From the NCBI GenBank assembly GCA_021371965.1, contig JAJFVE010000111.1, positions 81,409 through 145,408 on the forward strand: a stretch of DNA of 64,000 nucleotides, written 5' to 3'. Below the pieces are notes generated by a model, which was not told where the DNA came from, made no database searches, and saw nothing but the letters and a program-made list of their open reading frames with translations. Each line of letters opens with the position of its first letter. Within the stretch, counting starts at the first letter, position 1. Shown here in pieces: positions 25,895 to 34,712 of this stretch. Both the position numbers and the translations under genes were made by a program. Source of the DNA: Planctomycetaceae bacterium. Lineage in GTDB: Bacteria > Planctomycetota > Phycisphaerae > SM23-33.

Positions 25895-26761
25895 ATGCGA
25901 ACAGTGATGATCGGGTGTGCGGTGGTGATGGTGTGGGCGTTTCTGGCCATCTCGGCGGCCCCGGCGGCCGAGCTTACGGTCGAGGCCGTGCGGGATGTCA
26001 AAGGCGACGGCCCCGACGGCAAGGGCAACTCCATTGACGACACTTGGGGCTTCTGGTTTGAATTGGTCCAGGCCAAGGAGTACCGCCGCCTGGATCTGGC
26101 GACGGCGAACCTCAGCGCCGACCAACGCGCCAACGGGATTCGCGACCCCAAGGCCCGCAGAGGCCACCAGGGTAAAGTCCGCGGACCCATCGGGGCCTAC
26201 CTGCCCAACAAAGACGCCACCGAAGGCTGGATCTATCACAGCGACTGGGATGGCCGCTTTGAAGGCGTCTGGGGCGACACCAAGGCCAAGCAGATCATCG
26301 CCCATCCGTACACCGAGAAGACCAATGCCGCCGGCGTGGGCGTGACATACAAGGCGCCCGCCGACGGGCTGTACACCATCAGCGGCAAGGTGACGGACAT
26401 GCAGGTCACCAAGATGGCCAATGCCATGATCGATGGGATCACCGTCGTGATCAGCATTGCCGAAAACGATGCGGCCCAGATCAAGCCGGTCAAGGTCGTC
26501 GGCAAGACCGAGCCGATCGGCGATACCGTCGGGCCCGAGTCGCGCGAGTTCAAGTTCGAGAAGGTCGCTCTCAAGAAGGGCCAGCTTGTCCTGCTGAACA
26601 TCGACCCCAACAAGGGCTGGGGCGCCGACATGACGCGCATCGACAGCTTCAAGATCGAGCCGGTCACGGCGGCCTCGGCAAGCTGGAATACGCCCGCCTT
26701 GGCGGCGGCGCTGCTGGCGGCGGCTGGCACAGCCGGCCTGCTGGTCCGCAGAATGTTCTGA
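25895..26761 (+). CDS. secreted protein with C-terminal membrane anchor
   Basis: A 288-residue protein with a signal peptide (ending ISAAPAAE) and a C-terminal helix followed by Arg-Arg (AALLAAAGTAGLLVRRMF). That tail looks like the anchor of sorted surface proteins of the PEP-CTERM kind, though no Pro-Glu-Pro motif precedes it. The body mentions a beta-rich ectodomain (TYKAPADGLYTISGKV; INIDP-like NIDPNKGWGADMTRIDSF) like planctomycete PEP-CTERM proteins with a carbohydrate-binding-like fold. GAAGGAGAG precedes the ATG. It stands alone and is followed by a strong hairpin terminator. No function can be assigned. Confidence 0.75.
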   Translation: MRTVMIGCAVVMVWAFLAISAAPAAELTVEAVRDVKGDGPDGKGNSIDDTWGFWFELVQAKEYRRLDLATANLSADQRANGIRDPKARRGHQGKVRGPIGAYLPNKDATEGWIYHSDWDGRFEGVWGDTKAKQIIAHPYTEKTNAAGVGVTYKAPADGLYTISGKVTDMQVTKMANAMIDGITVVISIAENDAAQIKPVKVVGKTEPIGDTVGPESREFKFEKVALKKGQLVLLNIDPNKGWGADMTRIDSFKIEPVTAASASWNTPALAAALLAAAGTAGLLVRRMF

Positions 26762-26789
26762 CCGACTGCTGAACAGGATTCAGACACGA

Positions 26790-26815
26790 GCGGCCGTCCC
26801 ATCCGGGGCGGCCGC
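26790..26815. terminator. bidirectional hairpin terminator
   Basis: GCGGCCGTCCC (26790-26800) and GGGGCGGCCGC (26805-26815) form a GC-rich stem with a four-base loop. It lies between the convergent secreted-protein and VWA genes. The following TTGCGTTT is only weakly T-rich. Confidence 0.7.
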
Positions 26816-26841
26816 TTGCGTTTGGTCGCATGCCGTGTGGG

Positions 26842-27969
26842 TCAATACTTGAGGTTCTTCTTGGCGGCCTGCTCGCGCAGGGTCTCGACGACCTTGGCGT
26901 CGAAGGACGCCGCTTTCGGGGCTGAGGCGGCGGCCTTGGCCGTCTCGGCTTTGATGTGTGCATCGCGCCGGGCCGAGACCTCAGCGATCTGCTTGAGTAT
27001 CTCCTGGCGCTGCGTGTTCTGCCGGTCGATGTACTCCTTCTGCTGCTGGGGCGTCATCTTCTGCATAGTCTCGGGCAGTTGGGCCTTGTCGAGCTTGGCC
27101 AGATCGGTCTTGTTCTTGACGACCTCCTCGACCAGGTCGTTGCCGGCGGCCTTGCCCGAGCCCAGGGAAAACGATGCGCGATCGGCCGCCGACGCGACGG
27201 GCATGGCCTTGGCGGCTTCATTGAGATGCGCCTGTTTCTCGCGCGTCTTGCTGTCGCCATAGGGCACAGCCGTCGCGACGAGCTTCTCGTTCAGTTCGGC
27301 CAGCCTGGCGTCGTGGGGCGTGGCCACTACCTGCACGCCGCCGCTTTGCTGGAGGGCGATAAACGTGCCCTCGGCCTTCTTGGCGATTTCCTGCCAGACG
27401 GCGCGCGCCTCGTCGTTGCCGCCGCACAGGACGGTGTTGATGTAGACGCCTTTTTCGATGGCGGCCTTGGCGGTCTTGTCATAGGTGGGCACGTCGGTGT
27501 ACTCGTTGTGGGGCGGATAGTCGCCGACGAGGTAGATGATCTTGAGGGTCTTGGGGTCGGTGCTCCAGGCGATCTTGTGCACGGCGTCATGGAGCGCCTG
27601 GTTGACGTTTTCGGGCCCATCGCCGCCGCCGTCGGCCCTGAAGCTCATCAAGTCGGTGTAGACCTGGTCGATGTTGTCGGTCAGGTCGAAGACCTTCGTC
27701 ACGTACGCGTCGCCCTTGTCGCGGTAGGGCACCAGGCCCATCTTCACGACGGGTTTGGGCTTGCCCAGCACGATCTGGTTGGCGATCGACCAGATCTTGG
27801 CCTTGGCCCCGGCGATCAGGCCGCCCATCGAGCCGGTGGTGTCGACGACGAAGACCACCTCCACGCGCGGCTGATCCTGCCCGGGGGCCGCAGGAGCTTT
27901 GCCCGCTTCCGCGGCCGCCAGGACGCTAGCACAGGTAAACAACGCGGTCAGACTTGTCAGCGTTTTCAT
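26842..27969 (-). CDS. secreted von Willebrand factor A domain protein
   Basis: A 375-residue protein with a signal peptide (MKTLTSLTALFTCASVLAAA) and a VWA domain from about residue 36 to 210. The metal-ion adhesion site starts VVDTTGSMGGL (DxTxS) and continues with VGDYPPHNEYTDVP. The C-terminal third is charged and helical, with glutamine-rich QKMTPQQQKEYID, suggesting a coiled coil. It probably binds a protein partner in the periplasm or outside. I chose the ATG at 27969, with AAAGGAT upstream; the in-frame stretch before it shows no protein-like pattern. Confidence 0.85.
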   Translation of the reverse strand: MKTLTSLTALFTCASVLAAAEAGKAPAAPGQDQPRVEVVFVVDTTGSMGGLIAGAKAKIWSIANQIVLGKPKPVVKMGLVPYRDKGDAYVTKVFDLTDNIDQVYTDLMSFRADGGGDGPENVNQALHDAVHKIAWSTDPKTLKIIYLVGDYPPHNEYTDVPTYDKTAKAAIEKGVYINTVLCGGNDEARAVWQEIAKKAEGTFIALQQSGGVQVVATPHDARLAELNEKLVATAVPYGDSKTREKQAHLNEAAKAMPVASAADRASFSLGSGKAAGNDLVEEVVKNKTDLAKLDKAQLPETMQKMTPQQQKEYIDRQNTQRQEILKQIAEVSARRDAHIKAETAKAAASAPKAASFDAKVVETLREQAAKKNLKY

Positions 27970-28201
27970 GGCGTTGATCCTTTGGGTTAGGTGCCATTGC
28001 GTCAGACGCTCGATGCGGCCTCCGGTTCCCCAAAAAAGCGGGGGCGGGCCGCAAAGCCTGTCCCTACTGCGGCCAAACCTGGGCAGAGTGTTCCTCCAGA
28101 CTGACCTCCAACCCTTTGGGATGCTGAACCTTCTCTTGGCAGCGAGGATCTTGGTATTATTCAAAGGGCTTTCCAATGGGACCTTTTTGACACTTAAGTC
28201 C

Positions 28202-28229
28202 TTGACTCGATTTCTAACGGGGATATCAT
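28202..28229 (+). promoter_or_regulatory. possible promoter of the AraC-type regulator
   Basis: TTGACT (28202-28207) and TATCAT (28224-28229) are 16 bases apart, and the ATG follows nine bases after the -10. A TTGACA at 28187-28192 is a second -35-like match without a good -10. If correct, the mRNA has almost no leader. Confidence 0.4.
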
Positions 28230-28237
28230 CTCCCTCC

Positions 28238-29413
28238 ATGAGCTCTCCATCGCAAACCAAAGCCACGCGCGTGCTGCTGTTGGGGATTACGGCCGGCGTC
28301 AGGGACGCCGCATATGAGTACGGTCGCGATGCCGGGTGGGTCATGACGGCCTCAGATTGGGACAACGCCCACCAGCGGGCGTCCGACTACGCCCGCCGAT
28401 GGGACTGCCGGGGGATCATCTCGTCGCTGCCGTTTGCCCCCAACGGCGCAGACTCGATGCCCGGCTGGGCCGACAGCCCCGTGCCGGTCGTCGAGACGTC
28501 CATGACGCAACCGGCGCTGAAGGTGCCTCGCGTGCTGTGCGACAACCGCTCGGCCGGCGCCGTGGCGGCAAGGCACCTGATCGAGCGAGGCTTTCGTTCG
28601 ATCGCGTATTGCTGGCTGGGCTCGGTATGGATCCTCAACGAACAGGAAGCCGGCATTGCCGAGACCTCCAATGCGGCGGGAGTGTCGTACACGCGGATGG
28701 ACTTCCCGCTGCGCGGGGCGGCCAAGTTCGGATGGCAGGCCGCCGCGTTCCGCCGCTGGCTGGGCCAGGAGATGGAGGCTTTGCCCAAGCCCTCGGGGGT
28801 GATCTTCGACAGCGGCTGGATCGCCCTGGAGGCCATCGAGGCCTGCCAGGAGCAGGGCATCATCGTCCCCTCGCAGATCGCCGTGGTGACGTGCGTGGAC
28901 GAACCGGCCCTGTGCGAGAACGCCACGGTTCCCATCACCGGCGTGCCGCTCAACCAGGCGAGGCAGATCCACGAGGCCGCCGCGCTGCTCGACCGTCTGA
29001 TGAAGGGCCGGCCCGCCCCGGCAGAGCCGATCATGATCGCCCCCGAGCCGGCGATTGTCCGTGCCAGCAGCGACATCCTGGCCACGCCCGACGAACGCCT
29101 GGCCCGCGCGCTGAGGCTGATCTGGGGCGGGTTCACCAGCCCGCGGCTGGGCCTGCCGCAACTGGCGGCCGAGGCGGGGCTGTCCGTCACCGGGCTGAAC
29201 ATCCTCTGCCACAAACACCTCGACTGCACCGCCGGGAGCCTGCTGCGGCGAAAGCGTCTCGAACGAGCGATGGAATTGTTGGCCTCGTCGCAGATGAGCG
29301 TGGCCGAAGTGGCGGCCGCCAGCGGCTACGCCACGGAAAAACAGATGCGTCGCAGCATCGAGGCCCGCACCGGCCAAACGCCCCGCGCGTGGAGCAAGGC
29401 GCAGAAGCAGTAA
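28238..29413 (+). CDS. AraC-family transcriptional regulator with LacI-type sensor domain (XylR-like)
   Basis: DNA-binding regulator of 391 residues. Residues about 10-275 form a periplasmic-binding-protein-like sensor, with VLCDNRSAGAVAARHLIERG and FRSIAYCWLG typical of LacI/XylR sensors; the C-terminal 110 residues are an AraC-type double helix-turn-helix (LPQLAAEAGLSVTGLNILCH and SQMSVAEVAAASGYATEKQM). This arrangement matches XylR of the arabinose/xylose type, so a sugar ligand is likely. No sugar operon adjoins; the GH51 gene is 24 kb away. The TAA stop lies in a GTAGCC repeat shared with the convergent gene. Confidence 0.88.
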   Translation: MSSPSQTKATRVLLLGITAGVRDAAYEYGRDAGWVMTASDWDNAHQRASDYARRWDCRGIISSLPFAPNGADSMPGWADSPVPVVETSMTQPALKVPRVLCDNRSAGAVAARHLIERGFRSIAYCWLGSVWILNEQEAGIAETSNAAGVSYTRMDFPLRGAAKFGWQAAAFRRWLGQEMEALPKPSGVIFDSGWIALEAIEACQEQGIIVPSQIAVVTCVDEPALCENATVPITGVPLNQARQIHEAAALLDRLMKGRPAPAEPIMIAPEPAIVRASSDILATPDERLARALRLIWGGFTSPRLGLPQLAAEAGLSVTGLNILCHKHLDCTAGSLLRRKRLERAMELLASSQMSVAEVAAASGYATEKQMRRSIEARTGQTPRAWSKAQKQ

Positions 29414-29462
29414 CAGGTAGCCGGTAGCCGGGAAGATCTCTTGTTGTCACGGGCTACCGATT
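29411..29462. repeat. inverted GTAGCC-type arrays shared by two convergent genes
   Basis: CAGTAACAGGTAGCCGGTAG (from 29409) and CCGGG on the left face CGGGCTACCGATTACT on the right. The left arm contains the TAA stop codon of the AraC-type gene (29411-29413), the right arm the TAG stop codon of the LTA-synthase-like gene (29454-29456). The whole intergenic space is the hairpin. Confidence 0.8.
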
Positions 29463-31406
29463 ACTAAGCTTTTTGTGCTCAATCAGCCATGCGGCGGACT
29501 GGTAATAGCTGACGGTATTCTGCAGGAGTTGCTTGGACATCGCGCCGGCTTCGTGCTGGCCTTGGGCATCATAGGTGTACGAAACAGCGCCCTTTTTCGG
29601 GAGCAGGAGCAGGAACTCGTTGCCTTGGAGCAGGCCGACCTTCTGGTAATTCCCCAACATCGCTCGGCCGGGGCCTGGCCGCAGCACGTCGCGGCCGAAG
29701 AACTTGCTCTGGTACGACCAGTTCATCAGACCCAGCAGCGTGGGGGCTACGTCCATCTGCCCGGCCAGTTTGCTCACGCGCTGGGGTTTGACGAGTTTGG
29801 GCGCGTAGATCAGCAGTGGAATGCGGTGATGATCAATGGGCACCGCCATCTTGCCGGCGCTGCTGGCGCAGTGGTCGGCCACGATGACGAAGATCGTATT
29901 GTCGAACCAGTTCTTGCCCCGGGCGCGTTCAATGAACTGGCCTATGGCATAGTCGGCATACGCCACGCCGCCTTCGCGCTCGTGCTGGGGGGCTGTCACC
30001 TTGCCCTTGGGAAACGTGAAGGGCCGATGGTTCGACGTGCTCATCACGATGCTCAGGAACGGCTTGCCTGCAGCAACGGAGCGGTCGCCCTCGGCCAGCA
30101 CGCGGTTGAACAGGTCTTCGTCGCAGACGCCCCAGGCGTTGGTGAAGTTCACTTCTTCCTTGGGCATGTTCGCGCGGTCGATGGTCGTAAATCCGTTGCC
30201 GGCGTAGAAGGCGTTCATGTTGTCGAAGTAGCCGTAGCCGCCATAGATGAACTTCGTGTCGTACTGGCGCGACTGGAAGACGCTGCCCAGCGAGAACATC
30301 CCGCCATTGTCGGGGCGCTTGACCAGCGACTGCCCCGGCGTGGGCGGCAGCGAGAGCGTGACGGCCTCAAGCCCGCGCACGGTGCGCGTCCCGGTGGCAT
30401 AGAAGTTGTCGAAGACCATCGCGTGCTGCGATAGCTCGTCCAGGCGCGGCGTGAGGTCTTCCTTGCCGCCCATAGATTTCATGAAGTCGGCGCTGAGGCT
30501 CTCGATGATCAGGATGACGACGTTGGGGCGGCTCTCCAGACCCGCAGCGGTGATCTGGCGAGTGATGTCGGCCGGATCGTCGCTGACGAACCGGGCGTTG
30601 TCCTGGGCGAGCAGGCCGCGCAAATTTTTCAACGCGGCCTGGTTGTCGATGCTGATGTAGAACTGATCGTAGTCGATGACGTTGTGAAAGAACGCCTCGA
30701 CGAAACTGTACGCGCCATTCCTGGCCAGTTCGTTGTTGTACTCGTTGGGCGTCACCTTGGACCAGTCGGAGTCGACCGCCAGCAGCGAGGCCGCCGCCAT
30801 CGCCAGCATGACCCCGCCCGTCCGCAGGCGCCGGCGCATCGGATTGGGCACGGTGAAGGCCCGCGCCAGGCTGCGGGTGCAGATCCACGTGATCACGCCG
30901 CCCAGCACGCCGATGCAGGTGAGGATCGTGCCGGTGGGGTACGACTCCCAGACGTTGTCCGTCAGTTCCTGCGTGTAGATGAGGTAGTCGATGGCCACGA
31001 AGTTGAAGCGGGCGCTGAACTCCTGCCAGAAGAACCACTCGGCCATCAGGTCGAACAGCAGCACGCAGATCGTGACAAAGAACATGGCGACGGCCGGCAC
31101 CAGCCAGACTTTCCTTCGCCACAGGGACTGCGGCAGGAACACGCAGAACAGCACTCCCGGCAAGACCACCACCGAGAACGTCGCCGCGTCGAAAACCAGC
31201 CCGACGGCGAAGGTCTTCGCCAGCGACCACGCGTCGGTTTCGGCCTGGTCCCAGCAATCGCTCAGCAGCGCCGCCCGCAGCAGCAGCGAGGCCGCCAGGA
31301 AGATGGCGGCGAAGACGTACAGGTTGCCGAACCGGCTGGTCAGCCAGCCGCCGGCGCCCGGTGAAGCGGCCACAGCAGAAGCGTCTGTGCTGGATGATTG
31401 CGTCAT
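29454..31406 (-). CDS. LTA-synthase-like phosphatidylglycerol/phosphoethanolamine transferase (sulfatase fold)
   Basis: Membrane enzyme of the alkaline-phosphatase superfamily. The 650-residue protein has about five N-terminal helices (residues 20-210) and a periplasmic sulfatase-type domain. The metal site begins LIIESLSADFM (Glu), the nucleophile Thr is in YATGTRTVRGLEA, and VIVADHCAS supplies the later Asp-His. Relatives transfer glycerophosphate in lipoteichoic acid or membrane-derived oligosaccharide synthesis; in this LPS-bearing organism the acceptor is unknown. The last three residues (SNR) and the stop are read from a repeat. Confidence 0.88.
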   Translation of the reverse strand: MTQSSSTDASAVAASPGAGGWLTSRFGNLYVFAAIFLAASLLLRAALLSDCWDQAETDAWSLAKTFAVGLVFDAATFSVVVLPGVLFCVFLPQSLWRRKVWLVPAVAMFFVTICVLLFDLMAEWFFWQEFSARFNFVAIDYLIYTQELTDNVWESYPTGTILTCIGVLGGVITWICTRSLARAFTVPNPMRRRLRTGGVMLAMAAASLLAVDSDWSKVTPNEYNNELARNGAYSFVEAFFHNVIDYDQFYISIDNQAALKNLRGLLAQDNARFVSDDPADITRQITAAGLESRPNVVILIIESLSADFMKSMGGKEDLTPRLDELSQHAMVFDNFYATGTRTVRGLEAVTLSLPPTPGQSLVKRPDNGGMFSLGSVFQSRQYDTKFIYGGYGYFDNMNAFYAGNGFTTIDRANMPKEEVNFTNAWGVCDEDLFNRVLAEGDRSVAAGKPFLSIVMSTSNHRPFTFPKGKVTAPQHEREGGVAYADYAIGQFIERARGKNWFDNTIFVIVADHCASSAGKMAVPIDHHRIPLLIYAPKLVKPQRVSKLAGQMDVAPTLLGLMNWSYQSKFFGRDVLRPGPGRAMLGNYQKVGLLQGNEFLLLLPKKGAVSYTYDAQGQHEAGAMSKQLLQNTVSYYQSAAWLIEHKKLSNR

Positions 31407-31512
31407 TTACTGATTCCTGTTGGCAGGCCCATCCGTGCTGCCCCCGATAGTATCGACGATCAGCTTAGCACATCATGAAGCGTTGTGGAATGCGCCTGGA
31501 CCAGAGGGGTGC

Positions 31513-31535
31513 CACGCACAACTCCGTTGTGCGTG
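31513..31535. terminator. perfect hairpin downstream of priA
   Basis: CACGCACAAC-TCC-GTTGTGCGTG forms a perfect 10-base stem with a three-base loop. It may end priA transcription, although no T-run follows. GTGTGCGTGGCAC-like half-sites near 2989-3001 suggest it belongs to a repeat family. Confidence 0.55.
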
Positions 31536-31593
31536 TCCCTGATCGTTCAGGTTCGGGATGCATGGGCGAGACCTGTCCCTTGGCCCATGCCGC

Positions 31594-33843
31594 TTACAGG
31601 AGGTTCACCGGGTCGACGTCGGCGACGACTTCGGCGGGGATGTCGCGACAGAGTTCGCCCAGGCGGCCGGCGATGGCGTCCTGGATCATTCCCGCTCGCG
31701 GGGCCGTCAACAGGATGTGGAACCGCATCTCGTTCTTGATCTTCTTGATCTCGGCCGCTTGAGGGCCAATGATCGTCACGGCCGCGGGCAGGATCTTTCG
31801 CAATCGCCCGGCCAGCAGTTCGCCGCCTTGCTGGGCCTTGAGGCCGTCGCCGTGGCGGATCAATATCCGCACCATGCGCGTGAACGGCGGCAGGTGAGTC
31901 TCCTGGCGCTGGGGCAGTTCATTGGCCGCGAAGCCCTCGTAGTCGTGAGTGGCCGCCAGCTTGATGGCAGGTTCTTCCGGGTGCAGCGTCTGGACGATAA
32001 CCTTGCCGCCCAAGTCCGCCCGCCCTGCGCGTCCGGCGACCTGCACGATGAGTTGAAACGTGCGCTCGGAGGAGCGGAAGTCCGAAATCGCCAGCGACGT
32101 GTCGGCCGACACCACGCCCACCAGCGAGACGCCGGGAAAGTCCAGCCCCTTGCCGACCATCTGCGTGCCCAGCAGGATGTCCAGCTCGCGCGCGGAGAAG
32201 GCGTCGAAAACCTTCTGGAACTGGCTGGCCGAGGTCATCGTATCGCTATCCATGCGGGCGGTGCGGGCGGCGGGGAACTTGCGCGCCAGCTCATCCTCGA
32301 TGCGCTGGATCCCCAGCCCGAACAGCAGCAGCTTGCCCGAGCACGCCGGGCAGTGATGCGGCAGGGCCGCGGTGTGCTGGCAGTAGTGGCACAGCACGGT
32401 ATCGGTGGCCTGGTGGAAGACCATCGCCCGCGAGCAGTGGTCGCATTCCATGATCCATCCGCAGGCGGGCTTGGGGCAGAAGACGTAGCTGGCATACCCG
32501 CGGCGGTTCATCAGCAGGATAATCTGCTCGCGGCGGTCCAGCGCCGTCGCCATCGCGTGCGTGAGCGTCTTGCCCAGCAGTTCGATGCGCCCCGGCGTCA
32601 TCTCCTGCCGAAGCGAGACGATCTGCAGCGCCGGCATCGGCAGCCCGCGCACGCGCCGCGGAAGACGCAGCAGCGCGTAGCGGCCCTGGTTGGCGTTGTG
32701 CATGCTCTCAAGGCTGGGCGTCGCCGAGCCGAGGATCACCGGCACGGCCGCCAGCGAGCCGCGCATGACGGCCGTGTCGCGCCCGTGATATCGCGGGGCG
32801 GTGTCCTGCTTGTACGTGGGCTCGTGCTCCTCGTCGACGATGATGAGCCCGAGCTTGCGGCAGGGGGCAAAGATGGCGCTGCGCGGGCCGACGACCACCG
32901 TCGCGTGCCCGTCGCGAATCTGTTGATAGTAATGTGCCCGCTGGGCGTCGGTCAGGCCGCTGTGCAGTACCGCGACTCGCGGAAGGCGGGCGACCAGGCG
33001 CGCCAGCGTCTGCGTCGCCAGGGCGATCTCCGGCACCAGCAGAATCGCCTGCCTCCCCGCGGCCGCAACCTGCCGGATCGCCCGGACGTACACCTCGGTC
33101 TTGCCGCTGCCGGTGACGCCGTGCAGCAGTGAGACGGAGAACCCGCCGGCGAGCTTGCCCTCCAGCGCCGCCAGGGCGGCGGCCTGATCTTCATTGAGAT
33201 CAAACGGAGGCGTTGCGTCCTGGCCGGACGGTTCGCCCAGGCGCACCTCGCGGGCCTCCGTTCGCACCAGTCCGCGATGCACGAGGCTGCTGAGCGTCTG
33301 GCGATTCGAGCCGCTGTGCGTCAGAAGCTGCTCGACGGTCAGCGGCTCGATGCCCTGCTTGCGGGCCTCGAGCAGTTCGTCGAGGATGCGCCTCTGCCGC
33401 GAGCCTAGGCCGCTAGGCCAGTCGTGCGGCTCGCACGCCAGGAACGCCACCGCCTCGCTGCGCGGAGCGTGGCGTCCTACGGCCGAAGGCACCATCGCCG
33501 TCAGCACCATCCCCGGCGGCGTCATGTAGTAGTGGCTGATCCAGGCGCCGAGTTTCCACAGCACTTCGTCAAACTGCGGCTCTTGGTCCAGCACAGCCGC
33601 GACGGCTTTGAGATTCGCCCGAGCGCCCGGGGCTCGATCAGGCTCGACGACGACGCCGGTAATCTTGCGGTTGCCCTTGCCAAAGGGCGCCTGCACGCGC
33701 TGCCCAAGGAACGGTTCGCCCAGCGCCGCCGGCCAGGCATAGTCGAACGTGCCCCAGACATTGGCGCCGACGACAAGCCCGACGACGCGCCCCTGCGCCG
33801 TCGCCGCCTGCTGATCCAGAGGTTGTTCAAACAGTTGCTGCAT
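31594..33843 (-). CDS. priA: primosomal protein N' (replication restart helicase PriA)
   Basis: DNA helicase that reloads the replisome at stalled forks. The 749-residue protein has the N-terminal DNA-binding domain, Walker A GVTGSGKTEVYVRAI (about 215-229), DEEH box in IIVDEEHEPTYKQD, and eight zinc-binding cysteines within CPKPACGWIMECDHC and CHYCQHTA..CPAC. QVAGRAGRADLGGKV marks the last helicase motif. Length is normal. It stands alone, with a hairpin downstream. Confidence 0.95.
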   Translation of the reverse strand: MQQLFEQPLDQQAATAQGRVVGLVVGANVWGTFDYAWPAALGEPFLGQRVQAPFGKGNRKITGVVVEPDRAPGARANLKAVAAVLDQEPQFDEVLWKLGAWISHYYMTPPGMVLTAMVPSAVGRHAPRSEAVAFLACEPHDWPSGLGSRQRRILDELLEARKQGIEPLTVEQLLTHSGSNRQTLSSLVHRGLVRTEAREVRLGEPSGQDATPPFDLNEDQAAALAALEGKLAGGFSVSLLHGVTGSGKTEVYVRAIRQVAAAGRQAILLVPEIALATQTLARLVARLPRVAVLHSGLTDAQRAHYYQQIRDGHATVVVGPRSAIFAPCRKLGLIIVDEEHEPTYKQDTAPRYHGRDTAVMRGSLAAVPVILGSATPSLESMHNANQGRYALLRLPRRVRGLPMPALQIVSLRQEMTPGRIELLGKTLTHAMATALDRREQIILLMNRRGYASYVFCPKPACGWIMECDHCSRAMVFHQATDTVLCHYCQHTAALPHHCPACSGKLLLFGLGIQRIEDELARKFPAARTARMDSDTMTSASQFQKVFDAFSARELDILLGTQMVGKGLDFPGVSLVGVVSADTSLAISDFRSSERTFQLIVQVAGRAGRADLGGKVIVQTLHPEEPAIKLAATHDYEGFAANELPQRQETHLPPFTRMVRILIRHGDGLKAQQGGELLAGRLRKILPAAVTIIGPQAAEIKKIKNEMRFHILLTAPRAGMIQDAIAGRLGELCRDIPAEVVADVDPVNLL

Positions 33844-33917
33844 TGGCTGCCATTATGGGAAACGAAATGAACAAATGCAAAGGCGCTACGTGCAGGTCCG
33901 TTGTCAGGGTCATAATT

Positions 33918-34406
33918 CTACTTGCGCAGTTTCACCATGAACTCAAGCAACTCGACTTTGAAGAGGCTGAGCGTTTCTTCCCACGAATGTACCAGAGGCG
34001 CCATCTTCTGCCAGTTCAGATCCACGACGGAAGAATACCGGGCATAATGCCTGAAGTTGAGATAATCCCTCAACGCCTGGTGCAGGGCGGGGGATATCAC
34101 CGGAGGACGGGCGGGCGTCGGGTGCTGCATCGACTCCAGAAGATTCCGGTGCCAGCTCTCTTGGTCGTGAATGATGTCATTCATGGCCTTGGCTATGGTT
34201 TTGAAGACCTCTTCGATGTCCGAGTAGGACGACTGCAACATGAAGGCTAAGGCGGAGAGTTCAATGTCGTCCGGTGCATTTCCAAGTTTAGCCTTCTTTA
34301 GCACGGGCTGGAGCTTGACGACATTGTTGTCCAGCCGCTTAAGCCGGTACTCAACTTGTCTGCGAAGGTCATCCCACACGTTTGAGAGTTCCCGATCTTC
34401 GGACAT
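33918..34406 (-). CDS. HepT-like HEPN-domain ribonuclease toxin
   Basis: Predicted toxin of a HEPN/MNT pair. The 162-residue, mostly helical protein has ALRDYLNFRHYARYSSVVDL near the C-terminus, where RDYLNFRH gives the RX6H motif of HEPN ribonucleases and FRHYARY is typical of the HepT-like group. I chose the ATG at 34406 (MSEDRELSNVW). It overlaps the 3' end of the MNT gene by 38 bases in another frame, as expected for such pairs. The base composition is more AT-rich than its neighbours, suggesting acquisition by transfer. Confidence 0.8.
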   Translation of the reverse strand: MSEDRELSNVWDDLRRQVEYRLKRLDNNVVKLQPVLKKAKLGNAPDDIELSALAFMLQSSYSDIEEVFKTIAKAMNDIIHDQESWHRNLLESMQHPTPARPPVISPALHQALRDYLNFRHYARYSSVVDLNWQKMAPLVHSWEETLSLFKVELLEFMVKLRK

Positions 34407-34653
34407 AGTCCGAAATACCGGCCGCCGCGTCGAGATCGAGCAGGTCAACGGGACGTCCGACAATGTCGGACACCTCAGCCATGACGCGAAAAAAGAGATC
34501 CTGTCTCAGGCCGGAAACGGCGATGTCCACATCCGAATCGTCTCGCATTTCCTCCGTGAGAACCGATCCGAGGATATAGATTTCCTTCGCACCCGCTGCG
34601 CGGAGTAGTGGAACGGCCTTTCGGATTCTCTCGATAAGAACATCCATAGTCAT
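34369..34653 (-). CDS. MNT-type nucleotidyltransferase antitoxin
   Basis: Small nucleotidyltransferase-fold protein of 94 residues, partner of the HEPN toxin downstream. ILGSVLTEEMRDDSDVDIAV contains the GS motif and the DxD metal-binding pair of the fold. In characterised HEPN/MNT systems the MNT protein neutralises the toxin, in some cases by AMPylating or polyadenylating it at a Tyr near the HEPN motif; the toxin here has tyrosines at that place (FRHYARYSS). The start can be the ATG at 34653 or 34647. Confidence 0.82.
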   Translation of the reverse strand: MTMDVLIERIRKAVPLLRAAGAKEIYILGSVLTEEMRDDSDVDIAVSGLRQDLFFRVMAEVSDIVGRPVDLLDLDAAAGISDYVRRSGTLKRVG

Positions 34654-34712
34654 ATTAATTGTATCGGATGGATTCCTTTGCAGCCATAGCCCGACAGTGA
34701 TACAAAGATGCC

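Noticed and set aside
27970..28365. Long N-terminal extension of the VWA protein
   Set aside because: The signal peptide begins at 27969; the upstream part overlaps the divergent regulator gene and its promoter.
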